Shown one piece after another: positions 35,445 to 46,209 of a stretch of 64,000 nucleotides of DNA. The position numbers and the translations under genes are program-made. Source of the stretch: Russula earlei (Eukaryota; Basidiomycota; Agaricomycetes; Russulales; Russulaceae); assembly GCA_025769875.1 (NCBI GenBank), contig JAGFNK010000083.1, positions 1 to 64,000 of the forward strand, written 5' to 3'. The notes under the pieces are model-generated. The model worked only from the letters and a program-made list of their open reading frames with translations. It did not search any database and was not told where the DNA came from. Position 1 is the first letter of the stretch; each line of letters starts with the position of its first letter.

Positions 35445-36273
35445 TGTCAAGACACGTACTGCTGATCACTAAGGACTCAGGAGCAGGTGGGCAGGGGTCG
35501 GAACAGATGGTACGCGGCGTAAACAGCGTTGAACAGGAGGACGAGCCAAACGACTAGAAGATACCAGATGGGGACTGGTACGTGTTGCAGGAGGCAGAGG
35601 CGAAGAGTAGAGGCCAGTGCAGCGAGGGACTTTAAACAAGGTGGTCGTTGGAGAGTACCTTGAAGACGAGGGAAGGCTTTAGACTGAGCAGTCGCAGGGG
35701 AGTACCCAGGAAGGTGGAGAGTATCACAAATGGACAGTCTGACGACTGCCATGCTTCATTGGGGCTTATATACAGTGTACAGGGTCGATTACAAAGCACT
35801 GGGACTATTCTAGACTCTTTGGTACCATCCAATAGGACTACAGAGGCATAAACTTGCTTATGCCAAGTTTCAGGCTTACTGAGCGCACTACTAATCATTG
35901 TGGAGCGATGACATCATTATGATGTCACTGTGGGGCGCTTAGTGAGCCTATGAGGTCACTGTGGAGTCGCTCAGTCAGCCATGATGTCATTGGAGCCTTG
36001 ATGACGTCAGATGATTTATGCAACAGTTTCTAAGAGTTTGTGCCGCTGTTTCGGGTCCATGGTGGCTGGGTGGCCATGTGGCTGCCACGCGATGATTATG
36101 CGATTAGGAAACCGGTGCCTGGTCGTGTTAGAGTGCTTTTGCAATAGCAATATCTTGTACCACAGGAGGGATAGCCCAGAAAATGGAAGGGAGTCGGCAA
36201 TGCAAAGTGAGAGAGGTCTTTCTTGAGTAAAATAGGACAATCCTTGGCCAGGACTTGGCCTTGGTTCGTAACA
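35445..36273 (-). repeat. 5' LTR of element C
   Basis: 829 bp, minus strand TGTTACGAACC to GTGTCTTGACA. A TATA-like gtatataagcccc lies near 35763-35775 and is followed by short ATG-initiated frames in the predicted R/U5 part. Confidence 0.93.
35477..35752 (-). CDS. Possible LTR-encoded leader peptide with hydrophobic segment
   Basis: 91 codons from ATG (MAVVRLSICDTL) to TGA, with a strongly hydrophobic run VPIWYLLVVWLVLLFN followed by YHLFRPLPTCS. The hydrophobic segment and its stop are kept with conservative changes in the 3' LTR and in the element D LTR. Those copies have one base fewer near the start and a TAA in between, so the long frame is open only in this copy. It may be a spliced leader exon or a chance frame. 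No homologue recognised. Confidence 0.35.
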   Translation of the reverse strand: MAVVRLSICDTLHLPGYSPATAQSKAFPRLQGTLQRPPCLKSLAALASTLRLCLLQHVPVPIWYLLVVWLVLLFNAVYAAYHLFRPLPTCS

Positions 36274-37046
36274 AGAGGCTGGAGGGGGGATAGGGAGAGT
36301 GCTGGTGGGTGGTCGCTTGGGCGCTGATGGCGCTGCCGAACGCGATTGTGGGTGGGACGATTGGAGAACTTGGATGGCAGATGTGAGGGAGAGGAGCGAG
36401 GGGGCGTGGAAGTAGAAAGGGAGAGGGAAGACGGCGGCAGGCTGGGAAATGGACGCATAGGTGGCGTGCAGATCTCTGACTAACAAAATGAGAGTCTAAT
36501 AAAAAAGGGGAGAAAAGCATACCGAAATGTACAGTAGCAACACCGTCCGATGGCAACGAAGACAGCGGCGTGGTACGGGGCTCTTCGGCTGTGCATTGGG
36601 ACTTGTCAGTGCATGGTGAAGGCAGGGGCGTTGAGGGCGAGGGCGTGCGGCGGTTGATGGGGGCGAGGGTGGCGTGCTGGCGGCGACGATGATGATGATG
36701 TGAGGACAAAGAGGAGATGGCACGAAAGGAATACGCACATATGTACTCTTGTAAGCGATTCGCGGCCAGCCATATAGCTGTGTGGGTGAGTCGACATCAA
36801 GGCCATGCGCCTTTGTGACAATTTTGCATGTCTTGTGGTCCGTGCGTTTGTGCTGTAGTGAGTTCCCAGGCTTCTGCATTTACATAGACATAGGACTCTT
36901 CCTCCCCATCCTCATCAATAGCAGGAAGGGATGTCTTGGAAGCCTGAGCTCGTGGTTGTGATCGCTTCGGTCGAGTGGGAGTGCCTGAGCTGTCACTTTC
37001 ATTTCCACCAGTTTTTTTTCGGGCAGCTTTCCTTTGGCCAGTAGTA

Positions 37047-38638
37047 CAGTGACCCAAAAAACCGTTCAAATGTTTTGTACATTTTCATTGTATTAACCAT
37101 ATCTAGAGAACCACTGCAGCTGATAACATGTTAGTGGGCTTGTTTTAAAGCTCTACATCATAGCTTTGTAATACAATACTATATATATAAGGTATTTCTT
37201 CCAGTGTATCCATTTGAACAGTTTTTTTGCCTTGGTATCTAAATAGGGTATATGCCAAAAATTAGTAGTTTGTGTATCCTCCATTTGCTTTGAACACCTC
37301 TTCCACCCTCCTAGGCATACTTTCTATCAAATTCTGCACAACAGTTTGATCAATGGCCTCCCATTCCAGCTGTGTGCGCTCCCAAAGTTCATTGATTCCC
37401 TTAGGGGGTGTTGGATAAGCTGCAAGCTTCTTTTTGAGATGAGCCCAAAGATGCTCAATAGGATTGAGGTCTGGGGATTGAGCTGGTCAGTCCATGACCT
37501 GAATTCTGTGGTCTTGGAACCAAGATGTGGCAAGCCTGCTCTTGTGGATAGAGGCATTGTCCTGTTGAAAGAGGGTATCTTTGCATTTCTTCTTGAAATA
37601 CTTGATAGATGCAAGTAGTTCATCCTCCAAAATGCTGCAATAAAGTTCAGCATCCATCTTTCCATCAATCTTTGCTGCATGCCCAACTCCTTCCCAAGAC
37701 ATGCAGCCCCACAACATCAAGGAACCTCCTCCATGTTTGACTGTTGGCTGAACAAGGTGTTCAGAAAGGTGCTCTCCTCTTTTTTCCAAGCCCATTTCTT
37801 GCCATCTGAGCCCATACGATTGATTTTGGTCTCATCTGACCAAATTACCCTCTTCCAGTCCTCCACAGTCCAGTATAGGTACTTTTCTGCAAAGTCCTTT
37901 CTGGCCCTATAGTGACTTGGTTTAAGGTAAGGCCTCTTCTTCTTTGTAACTGCCTTCAAGCCTGCCTTGTTAAGGTAGTTTCAAATGGTCTGATTGGAGA
38001 TAGTGGACTCTTTGATGACCTCCAACCTTCTAGCAACCTGAGGAGCAGTATCTGCTTCTCCAGAGCTAAGAAGGCGTGTGGCAAAGCAGATGTCAAGGTT
38101 AGAGAGCTTGGAAGGACGACCTCCAGAGGACTTTGGAAGGTCAGGAAGGTATTTCTGGCAAATGTTGGTGATTGAACCAATGCTTCTGTGTGCTGCCTTG
38201 GCAATGTTATGAACTGAATGGTTGGCCTGGAGAAGGGAGATGATGTAGTTGACTTCATGAGGAAGAAGAGACTTCATGATGTTGTTGGTGAAGAAGAAGC
38301 AGCTGTTCTGGCTTATTTGCACATGGTTTGAGTTTATTATAGGTCACATGACCTCCATGTTCAATTTTAACCCTCTGGGGAAAGAATATGAATCTTAATC
38401 TGAGAAATAATGAATTCACTTACCAAGGCCAAAAACCTGTTCAAATGGGTACACCAGCAAACATACCTTATATATTCCTAAATAATTATGCTTATGCTGT
38501 ATAAAGTATACCATTACAAAGCTATGATGTAGAGCTTGAAAACAAACCTAGTTACATATTATTAGCTGCAGTGGTTCTCTAGATATGGTCAATACAATGA
38601 AAATGTACAAAACATCTGAACGGTTTTTTGGGTCACTG
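37047..38638 (-). mobile_element. Tc1-like transposon, complete ends, TA duplication
   Basis: 1592 bp with inverted termini of more than 100 bp (CAGTGACCCAAAAAACCG at the left, CGGTTTTTTGGGTCACTG at the right). It is flanked by TA at 37045-37046 and 38639-38640. The empty site is visible in the sister arm at about 24018 (gtagtatgtg). It encodes one transposase on the minus strand. Confidence 0.95.
37262..38322 (-). pseudogene. Tc1 transposase (DD34E), three lesions
   Basis: Starts around MKSLLPHEVNYIISLLQANH (second Met of the frame; the first is at 38322). A paired helix-turn-helix region follows (SVHNIAKAAHRSIGSITN, GGRPSKLS). Catalytic motifs: VIWSDETKIN (first Asp), LFQQDNASIHKS (second Asp) and SPDLNPIEHLW (Glu), with 34 residues between the last two. 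Lesions: TGA at about 37981 (SNQTI-stop-NYLN), a one-base change in the A-run near 37790 (KKWAWKK), and TGA near 37486 (VMD-stop-PAQSP). It ends KANGGYTNY-TAA at 37262-37264. The N-terminal start is uncertain by about 15 codons. Confidence 0.9.
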
Positions 38639-38830
38639 TACGTGTCGGTGCAGGCCGGCGTTTTGAAGCACGTTGCTTCGAGCCCATGAGGGTTTAGGGG
38701 GTTGAAATGGAGGGGTAGAGCAAGGTATGGTGAGCAGCTCTGGGAAGGGAAGAACGCCCTGTCGTCGTCCTGGAGTAGGAGTGGACAGGTGGACAGTTGA
38801 TGAATAAGCCACACGACTCTTTACGCACTT

Positions 38831-39789
38831 CTTGTCCGTTGCCTCGTCTGTCGCCACAGTAGCCTCAGTCATGCCAGCCGCTGACTTTGCATCAGTCTCC
38901 GTCTTAGCCTCGCCCATACTCGTCAGTTCAGCCCAGTCCGTCATAGCACCAGCATCGCCAGCCGCTGCCGTCTCCACCCTGCCCTCAGCCTCAGCCTTCT
39001 CAGTCTCAGCCACCGCCACCGCGCCCCTAGTTTTGCCAGCCGTCTCCATTGCCCCAGCTTCAGATCAGTCAACCACTGCCACCGCGCTCTTAGCCTTGCC
39101 AGCCGCCTTAGTCTCATCAGCCTGCCGCCGTAGCCTCAGCCTCAGCCACTGATGTCTTAGCGCCACACGCCGCCGCCTCCACCACCGTCTCACAAGCCAC
39201 CGCCGCCACGCCCTTGTCAGCCACAGCCGCCGTCGCCCCTGCGTTGCCCTCAGTCATCGCCTCCGCCCCGTCTGCCTCCACTGTCGCACCAGCTCAGTCC
39301 GCTGCCACCTTCTCAGTCTCAGCCTCAGTCTTCTCAGTCACAGCCGCCGCTTTAGTAGTTTCGCGCGACACCAGCACCGCCGCACCGTCGCAACCCCTTG
39401 CCACCAGCACCACCCCAGAAGACCAAGAAGGCCTCGGCCATGAACTTAGCCACGACACTGCCACAACAGGAGCAGAAGCCACCGCCACGCCGCTGCCGCC
39501 GCAGGAGAAGCAGTCGCCGATGCCAACAGCACACCGCACGCCGCCTCCCACATCGCCTCCCCATCCATTCGCGCGCTCTCGCCCACTGTCTGCTGCCGAC
39601 ACCTGCAGTGGAGATGACCCCGCCACCGCCGCTGCAAGATGACAGATCCCACCCCCGCGCAAGCCGCCCCACGCATCCTCTTTCTCGAGTCCTCGCCACC
39701 TATGTCTCTATCTACGAACTCACGCTCACCGCCTACGCCTTCGCTCCTCGTCCACGCCTGCTGCCACCACCTGCAATGGAGATGACTCC
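38831..39789 (+). repeat. GC-rich Ala/Ser-coding-like module, copy of the hAT cargo
   Basis: Matches about 54495-55640 in order (gtcagttcagcccagtccgt, gtcatagcaccagcatcgcc, agaagaccaagaaggcctcg) with moderate divergence, including CG to TG or CA changes. Frames read Ala/Ser/Val/Pro-rich (SASAFSVSATATAPLVLPAV) and have many overlapping shadows. It joins an LTR-G-like piece at 39790. No defined termini or duplication were found. Confidence 0.7.
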
Positions 39790-40309
39790 TGTATATAAAA
39801 ACACCCTAGCTACTCTGTAGTAGAAAGAGTTCAGAATAGGACCCCTCTTTGCAACCCACTCCTCTCTGTCTGTGAAAAACAAGAAGGATGGTCAGAATCA
39901 AGAGGCGAGAGGGGTGATGAGTGGCTGGCCGTGACTCCAATTGCACTGGAAATAACATTGCACACCACAACACTTGAGTCAAAAACACTATGGGGCTGCC
40001 TCAAGACAGCCAATGGGTACAACATGAGGGAAAAATAATAGATATAGACCATGATTTTGAGTTGTAATTCATCTAATACACATGTGGAGGTGGCTTGAGT
40101 CCAGCTCCACCAATTCTCACTCAAATCTCATGAAAACAATGGGGCTGCCTAGCCCTCATTCAGGCGATTCAGAGACAATAAATTTCATATGAATTGAAGC
40201 TGTTTTGAGGGAGATATTCATCCCACATGTTTGAGGGGGTTTCTGCGCCGATTTGGGTGGAATTCAAGCTCCGCCAAGTGCGCTGAAAACGGCAATAAAG
40301 TCCGCCCAG
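39790..40309 (+). repeat. LTR-G-related promoter piece and dispersed repeat
   Basis: 39790-39900 (tgtatataaaaacaccc, agttcagaataggacccc) resembles the TATA and leader region of solo LTR G read on the minus strand (49659-50181). 39963-40309 is the inverted copy of 21463-21800. This looks like retroelement debris with no coding sequence. Confidence 0.55.
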
Positions 40310-40372
40310 GGATGAAATGTTATGTACAATGCAATTTGATTAGGTTGGGACTAGGGAAAACAGGAGTAGCAT

Positions 40373-42664
40373 CTAATTGAGTGGAATCTGGTCCCAATAT
40401 TGAATCTGGAATGATGGTGTAGTAGTAGTACTGTATGGTGCAGTACTGTAAGAGTGTTGCAAAGGCAGCTGTGCAAATGGTTGTGCCAGTGAGGGTCCTA
40501 TTGATGAGGCAAGGGACGATGAGGAAGGATAGTGATTATTACTACTACATCGTCTGCCATAAAGTCCCACAAATTGTTGGTTGTTTTCCAACTCAGGATG
40601 TGCAACAAGTTGCTCTTTGATCCGTGTGGTGAGTTCAGACGCGGTGCCCTCCATTGAGAGCTCAAGAGCACCTGCAATCATTATAAGGTCTTCCTTGCGC
40701 TTGTATGATGAAAAAGAATTGTCAAAAACCTTTGAAACAGTGCCTTCACTAATTCATATAGCACGAGCTGAATCTTCATTAGCTTTCTCAGCGCGTTTTT
40801 TTGTTTCTTTTCTCTCCCAGTTAATTTGATCTCAGTTCATCTGCTTCAAACGCCTCCTTCAGCTCGGGATGTGTAACAAACCAGGGCCTTGATCTTTGTC
40901 AAAGCATGAGGTCTTGTCTTTTGCTGATTTGCCAACTTCATGCACAGATCGTTGGCCTCTCGCTGAGCAATTGTGCAGTGTGCATTTGCCGCACTCAATT
41001 GCGATGCTTGCATAATCACAGTTTGGGAAAGGACCGAAACTTCGTGACGAAGTGATTGTATTTTGGAAATCAGCTCCTCACAGCTCCGTGTTTGATCTTG
41101 GAGCACAGAGACAGCTTGGTGATCAGAAAGAATCCCCTCCATGTTCTGTGCCGAAGACACGCACATGATCATCGCATTGCAAGCACATAAGTGAGGGTCA
41201 GTCCCAGTTGTTGAGGATGTTGAGGATTTGTGGCCGCTGGTCACGTCCCTAGCACCTCCCTCCAAGTCCGAGGCAATATAATCAGTGTCACTAGTTTCAG
41301 AACTGAGATCCGAACTGACTGCTGGAGGTGAGGTTGGAACCTCCATCAGGTATGAAGAGGGGAAGTGTGATGAAGATGATGATGCCTTGCTAGGTGCAAA
41401 GTCTTCTTCAGTGAAGACCGATGGATTGAGGGGCCAGATTCCAGACTTGCGGAACGCGTTCTGAATGAGGTCCTGGGTGACAACTTTACGAATAACCATG
41501 TATTCATGGATAACATTATAGCATGTGATCTTGATGCCTTCGGCGAGGCGGCGGTCACAATGCGATGACCACGCGCGTTGGACTGGTGCGAAAACCAACA
41601 CATCAAGGGGTTGAAGCTTGTGTGTAGTTTTCAAAGGGAGGCAGAAGAGTACAATCTTATTGTCATATGCAAGTTGCTGCATGGCTGGGGTCTCATGCGA
41701 GTTGTGCCCGTCAAAGGTCAATACGATCAGTTTGTCATTAACACAATGAGTAGCAGCAACCGGAATGAACACAGATTGGAACCACTGCTCACATATTTCA
41801 TGATCTGTCCATCCAGAAGGGGGTGTTGCAACACTGTGAAGGTGAAATCAGTTTATGCCACCAAAATGCCAGATTGAATCTCACCTTCTGACGCCCTCCA
41901 AATCCCGGCAGTCAGGCAGCGGGCCCTCTGAGAGAACAAATCCTGATGGCATGAGAGATCCTGCTGCCAAAATGCATTCAATGATGAAGACAAGCTCCAG
42001 ACTGTCGCTGTTGATGCAATATCACCTACTTCCAGTCTTTCATGAATAGATACTTTTTTCCATTATTTTTATGGCCGCCTCCCATCTGGATTCCCTTCTC
42101 ATCCATATTCCATTGATGTTCCGGTGGTATCCCGTCATAAGTGTCCACCAGTTCCTGTAGTTTTGCAAAGTAGTCATGGACTACTGTCCTATTAAAGTTT
42201 TTCATGCGCTTTGGATCCAACCCACTTGCTTTCAAGAAAGTCAGACTGGAGTTGCGTTTAATGAACCAATAATGCCAGTTTATTCCAGGGTAGTGGCTAG
42301 ATAGGTCCAGAGCATGAGCCCGCAGTGCCTTTTGATCCAAAGGCATTGCCTCTGTGGACAGCTGGTCACACCAATCTAGCAATGCCTTTTCCTGGGCCAG
42401 CTTGAGAAGCTGGCCATCCTGGTGAGCTTCCTGATGTGACTTATGTTTCCCAGAAGCTCTATCTTGTAGCGTCTGGCGTGAAACCTTGGAAAGCATAAGA
42501 TTTTGACTTATTGGCCATGTATGGAATGCACTGACATCATGGGCCGGTGCCGTGCGAGTAAATGATCGATAGATCCCATTGCGGTAGTCACTCAATGCAG
42601 CCTGTAGCTGCTGCTCATACATATGGTCTTGTGCTGGCCGACTGGACCGCCTGTAACATGGCAT
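40373..42664 (-). pseudogene. Pogo-like DDE_1 transposase with C-terminal SAP-type region
   Basis: The N-terminal part (42664 to about 42030) has a CENP-B/pogo-like helix-turn-helix (SRQTLQDRASGKHKSHQEA, HYPGINWHYWFIKR) and the first catalytic Asp in HQWNMDEKGIQMGG. A frame change near 42027 leads into DSLELVFIIECILAAG. A 51-nt GT-AG intron follows (41884-41834). Then come FTFDGHNSH-type VLTFDGHNSH (second Asp) and THKLQPLDVL (third Asp), 35 residues apart (DD35D). After a frame change near 40846 the sequence continues NWERKETKKRAEKANED, a TGA at 40754-40756, YKRKEDLIMIAGALELSMEG and HPELENNQQFVGL, a SAP-like motif. It is inactive as written. Confidence 0.78.
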
Positions 42665-42756
42665 TGAGAGAGTACCCAGATCCTCGGAGGCCTCTGAGTC
42701 AGTGTACTGTCGGTGATGTGATCACCCAGCTGGAATCCAACTCCGCCCTCTGCCAT

Positions 42757-43441
42757 TGTAATGGCGTCGCGGCCGTTAGAGCGTTTGCTCAAGGTTCAGT
42801 GGGGGCCAAGTCCCTGTGACTTGGTTCAAGGGTTCAATGGGGGCCGGCTCAAGAGAGGCCGGTTCAGAGGTTTAGCATCTCAAGGCTTAGTCAGGTAATG
42901 ACTCAGCCCGCAGACAGAGTCGATCTTCTGGTTTTACAGAAGAGGAGAGCGATGAGAGAGCAAGAGAGGAGTGAGAGGAATGCAAGAATTCCTCCTAGTG
43001 TGTTGATGTCTAGCAAGGTAAGAGCCAGAACAAACAAGTTGTGATTGAGAGAGGATACAGGGCAAAGGGATGCGACAGGAAATGGGACAAAGCTAAGCTT
43101 GGGGCATTCCCCAGCTTCTACAGGCGCTTAAATACTGTATGTGGCAAGGCTGTACAGTACCATAAGCGGAACAATAGATAAAGGTAGACCAATAGCAAAA
43201 GTAACTCGACAATAGGTGAAACACAATAAGTGAAACACAATAGATGAAACACAACAAGTGAAACACAATAGATGAAACAATAGGGGATCACCATCAAGGG
43301 ATGAAACAGTAACCACGGAGACAAGGATAATCAAAGAAGAACAATAATGGACGAACCGAAAAAGGGGGTAGATTACAACAGCCATGACAGCGGTGTGATA
43401 CAGGTGTGATGCAGGCATGACCCCCAGGCCAAAACATTACT
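42757..43441 (-). mobile_element. Probable solo LTR 'H'
   Basis: About 685 bp ending (minus strand) GCGACGCCATTACA and beginning near taatgttttggcctggg, with a TATA-like cagtatttaag near 43130. The left flank gccat and right flank cgaga do not match and the 5' terminal TG is altered, so the boundaries are tentative. Two copies of gttca(a/g)tgggggcc lie near 42800-42845. Confidence 0.45.
43203..43283. repeat. Short tandem repeat (~17-bp unit)
   Basis: About five imperfect copies of gtgaaacacaata(g/a)at lie inside the putative LTR H. Confidence 0.75.
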
Positions 43442-43600
43442 CGAGAACCACTCAATGGACTGCAATTTTTCTTTGTTAGAATGACATTAATGGTACTCAA
43501 TAGTATAACTACAAAGTTTTGAATAGAGTTGTTTGAGCAGATACAGGGAAAAATGAAATCGCCGAGATGGCAGTGAACTGCCGAGTTCCCAGTGGCGTAC

Positions 43601-43889
43601 AGTACAGTACATGAGATCCCACTGTCCAAGTTCCAAGTCAATCGATTCAGAAACAGTTGAGATATGGCAGTTCAAAGTTTTGCACTCATGTCAGCACCCA
43701 AAAATTGACATTTCAAGAACTAAGTATTAGGCTCCCATATTTTAGCTGCACATAGATACAGTATATAAGGTTCTACTATCAAAGTTTCAAGGCAATCTGT
43801 TGAGAAACTGTTGAGATATAGCAGTTTTAATTTCGCACTCAAAATGACATCCAAAAATGGCAAGTGCAAGGTCACGTGAAAATGACAAT
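43601..43889 (+). mobile_element. End fragment of the foldback element family
   Basis: Nearly identical to 20665-20950 (right end of the foldback element), ending caaggtcacgtgaaaatgaca. It includes two of the 150-bp units. It truncates the hAT transposase gene on its right. The adjoining 43442-43600 is unassigned. Confidence 0.85.
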
Positions 43890-45968
43890 AAATTAAAAAT
43901 TTAAGAAAACAACATACCTTGCCAGCAAGTTTGAGGTGATCTAAAATAAAGAGAAATACCTCTGCCAAGCACTCTCCAGGATGAGAACCAGGGATATGCA
44001 CAAAGCCAATAAGATCTGTTCAAAGGTTAACTGTTTGCTGTATCTTCTCCAGCCAGTGTGCAGTAACAGCCATAAAAGGCTTCTGATCAAAATCTGTCCA
44101 AATATCCATGGTAAAAGAAATCTTTCCCATAGATTTGTTCTAAATAAATTAGCTATATATATATAAGCAATAAATTAATAAACTTACTAGCATATCATCT
44201 GACAATTGTTTTACTTGTTCCTGTTGAAGCTTTAGAATGTGCTTTCTTATTGTGGTTCTATGAGGTATATCTTGGTCTTGAAGATTATCTCTTAGTAAAA
44301 GAAGAAGTCTTCTAAATTCCTTAGACTCCACAATACTGATAGGCTATAAATAAGCATTATCAATAAGACAAAATAAAATAATAAGCATTAAACACACCTG
44401 ATCAGTGGCAATGATCATCTCTGCAATGGCATTAGTAAAGAGTTCCTGAGTAAACTTTGGCCTTTGCTGAGTTTGAGACTCAATATTTGTGCCTTGAAAG
44501 GCTGCAATTGCCTCTAAAGCATCCTTGGCCCTAACTGTGAGCTGAAGTCTCTCACACTCAGAAATCCAGTCCTGCATGTGACATATATACAGATGCCTCC
44601 ATAGGGTGCCTGTTGCAGTTGATTTACCATAGCCCAAACTGTATGTGTGCCTTTACTTTGATCAAAAGATCTGGCAAAGTATTGATTCCATTAAAAAATG
44701 AAAGAAAATCTGATCATTTACATGCAGAATGTACATTGTTGTTTGTCACCATCTTCCTCAAAGAAAGAAAGAGTATCAGCACCTAGGTTGGCCTTTCTGC
44801 CACCTGCTGGCCCTGTTCTGATTTCTGCCTGCTGCTGTCTATGGCCAGATATTGTAGCAGGTACAGTAGCATCTTCAGTGTTAGAGGAGAGGGAGGATGT
44901 ATTGAGGTTGAAGTCTTCATCGTCCACAACAGTGTGTGAAGAAATATTCTGTCCATGTCGAACAAAAATTAGGCCCCTTTTACCAACGGAGAATTCTTGA
45001 ATCTTGAACTTGAACTTGGATTTCGGGATTTTCCAGGAGTGACAGGAATGACAGGTGTGATGTAAGTGACATAATAAACTAATATGAGTCCATTTCAAAT
45101 ATGAGTTATTTTCCGGTGTGATTTGCTGGGTTTACATGTGATATGTAAAATATTTTTTCTAACCCTTCCTTCCACTCCTTCCAAGTGGGGTATTGCAAGC
45201 ATGTCATCAAGGCAGAATATGTGTCACCAATGTGTGGGTGCACATCTTTGTGCAAATTTTGTATGTGCAGCTCTGGTGAAAATGGGGCTGCAAGCACCCA
45301 GATGTTGAGCTCAAGTTAGACTGCTTGACTCCAAGTTTGACACTGACACATCATGTGTAACCCCAAATATGTGAACATGCAAATGACAACAGAAAAAATG
45401 CATATTAATTTATTATATACATCATATCACTTACATCACTCCTGTCACTCCTGTCACTCCCGGAAAATCCCGAAATCCAAGTTCAAGTTCAAGATTCAAG
45501 AATTCTCGGTTGGTAAAAGGGGCCTTAGTTTCATTGGTTACATAACATAATCTACATACGTGTTGCCCAGCAGAAATTTGAGATCCAGAGCTTCCAGAGC
45601 CAGAGCTAATGAAAGGATCGTCAACACCAGATCCTGGAGCTTGATTGAGCTGTTGGGTGCTGCCACTAGCTGTGGTCACAACAGGGTCAAAGGTGACACG
45701 GGGATGTCTTGGAGTTGACAAGGTCAACACAGCTCTTGTTGCGGCTGCTGTGGGTGTAACTAATGATTATCACCACATATGTCAGGGCTGATAATACCAC
45801 ACAAATTGAAACCCACTTACGTTGAACAGAAAATGTTGTTTGGAGGATGCCACCAGGCAGATGGACATCTTCAATGTCCTGATCCTGACCCTGGGTTGCA
45901 TGAGAGCGCTTTGATGTCCTTTTCCTAGGTGATGGAGTTGCTGGGTTCTGTCTCTTTCCCCTAGGCAT
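43890..45968 (-). pseudogene. hAT transposase gene, 5' half, with introns and a MITE
   Basis: Starts at ATG 45966-45968 (MPRGKRQNPATPSPRKRTSK). Exon 1 45968-45821; intron 45820-45760; exon 2 45759-45560; intron 45559-44949 (holding MITE 2); exon 3 from 44948 with FFEEDGDKQQCTFC. After a further intron comes LGYGKSTATGTLWRHLYICH, completing a BED-type C2H2 finger; then FRRLLLLLRDNLQDQDIPHR and DIWTDFDQKPFMAVTAHW with the first hAT catalytic Asp, and LIGFVHIPGSHPGECLAEVF. One TGA lies in VNL-stop-TDLIGF. The gene is cut at 43890 by the foldback fragment, losing the rest of the catalytic core and the dimerisation domain. Confidence 0.8.
44972..45524 (-). mobile_element. MITE copy 2, inside an hAT intron
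   Basis: 553 bp, same termini as copies 1 and 3 but opposite orientation, flanked by TTA (44969-44971 and 45525-45527). Without it the host intron would be about 55 nt, with GTATGT and CAG ends intact. Confidence 0.9.
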
Positions 45969-46209
45969 TCTAAAAGTGATTCCAAGAGCTTGAGTATGTT
46001 GCCAAGATGCCAAAGGAGCACTGAGGATTGTATGATGGCCTGTGAGACAAGAGTTGTGTGTGACTGAAGCTGCGCAGCAGCTTGCTAAGGGCTTACACAC
46101 ACCCTGCTGCCCTGCCCATCGCATGTCAGGTCCACCCACCATCTCCCCATCTGCTGCCTCCATCTTAGCCTCATCCATCCTCGGTTCTCCAACTCCTTGG
46201 AACACAGCA

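Larger units (their letters stand above)
26806..36273 (-). mobile_element. Ty3/gypsy chromovirus 'element C', pol intact
   Basis: Minus-strand element with a 5' LTR at 35445-36273 and a 3' LTR at 26806-27633. Its internal order is ORF1, ORF2, gag, then pol with chromodomain. A polypurine tract (aaagaggggatgaa on the minus strand) abuts the 3' LTR at about 27634-27647. Pol is one uninterrupted frame. The 5-bp flanks are gtccc and agagg and do not match, so the flanks were rearranged after insertion. Sister element D is at 51155-60856. Confidence 0.92.
36274..38830 (-). mobile_element. Third arm copy of the long-TIR transposon, truncated, interrupted by Tc1
   Basis: 36274-37046 plus 38639-38830 match the left arm of 22126-26805 (agaggctgg near 22285 up to ctctttacgcact near 24205) without the F LTR. 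Only one arm is present. The left side ends at the LTR of element C. At 38830 it passes into an unrelated GC-rich module. The Tc1 element at 37047-38638 splits it. Confidence 0.82.

Noticed and set aside
42757..43441. Treating LTR H and the pogo gene as one element
   Set aside because: The LTR-like ends and TATA box fit an LTR, and no inverted termini around the pogo gene could be found, so they are kept apart with low confidence.
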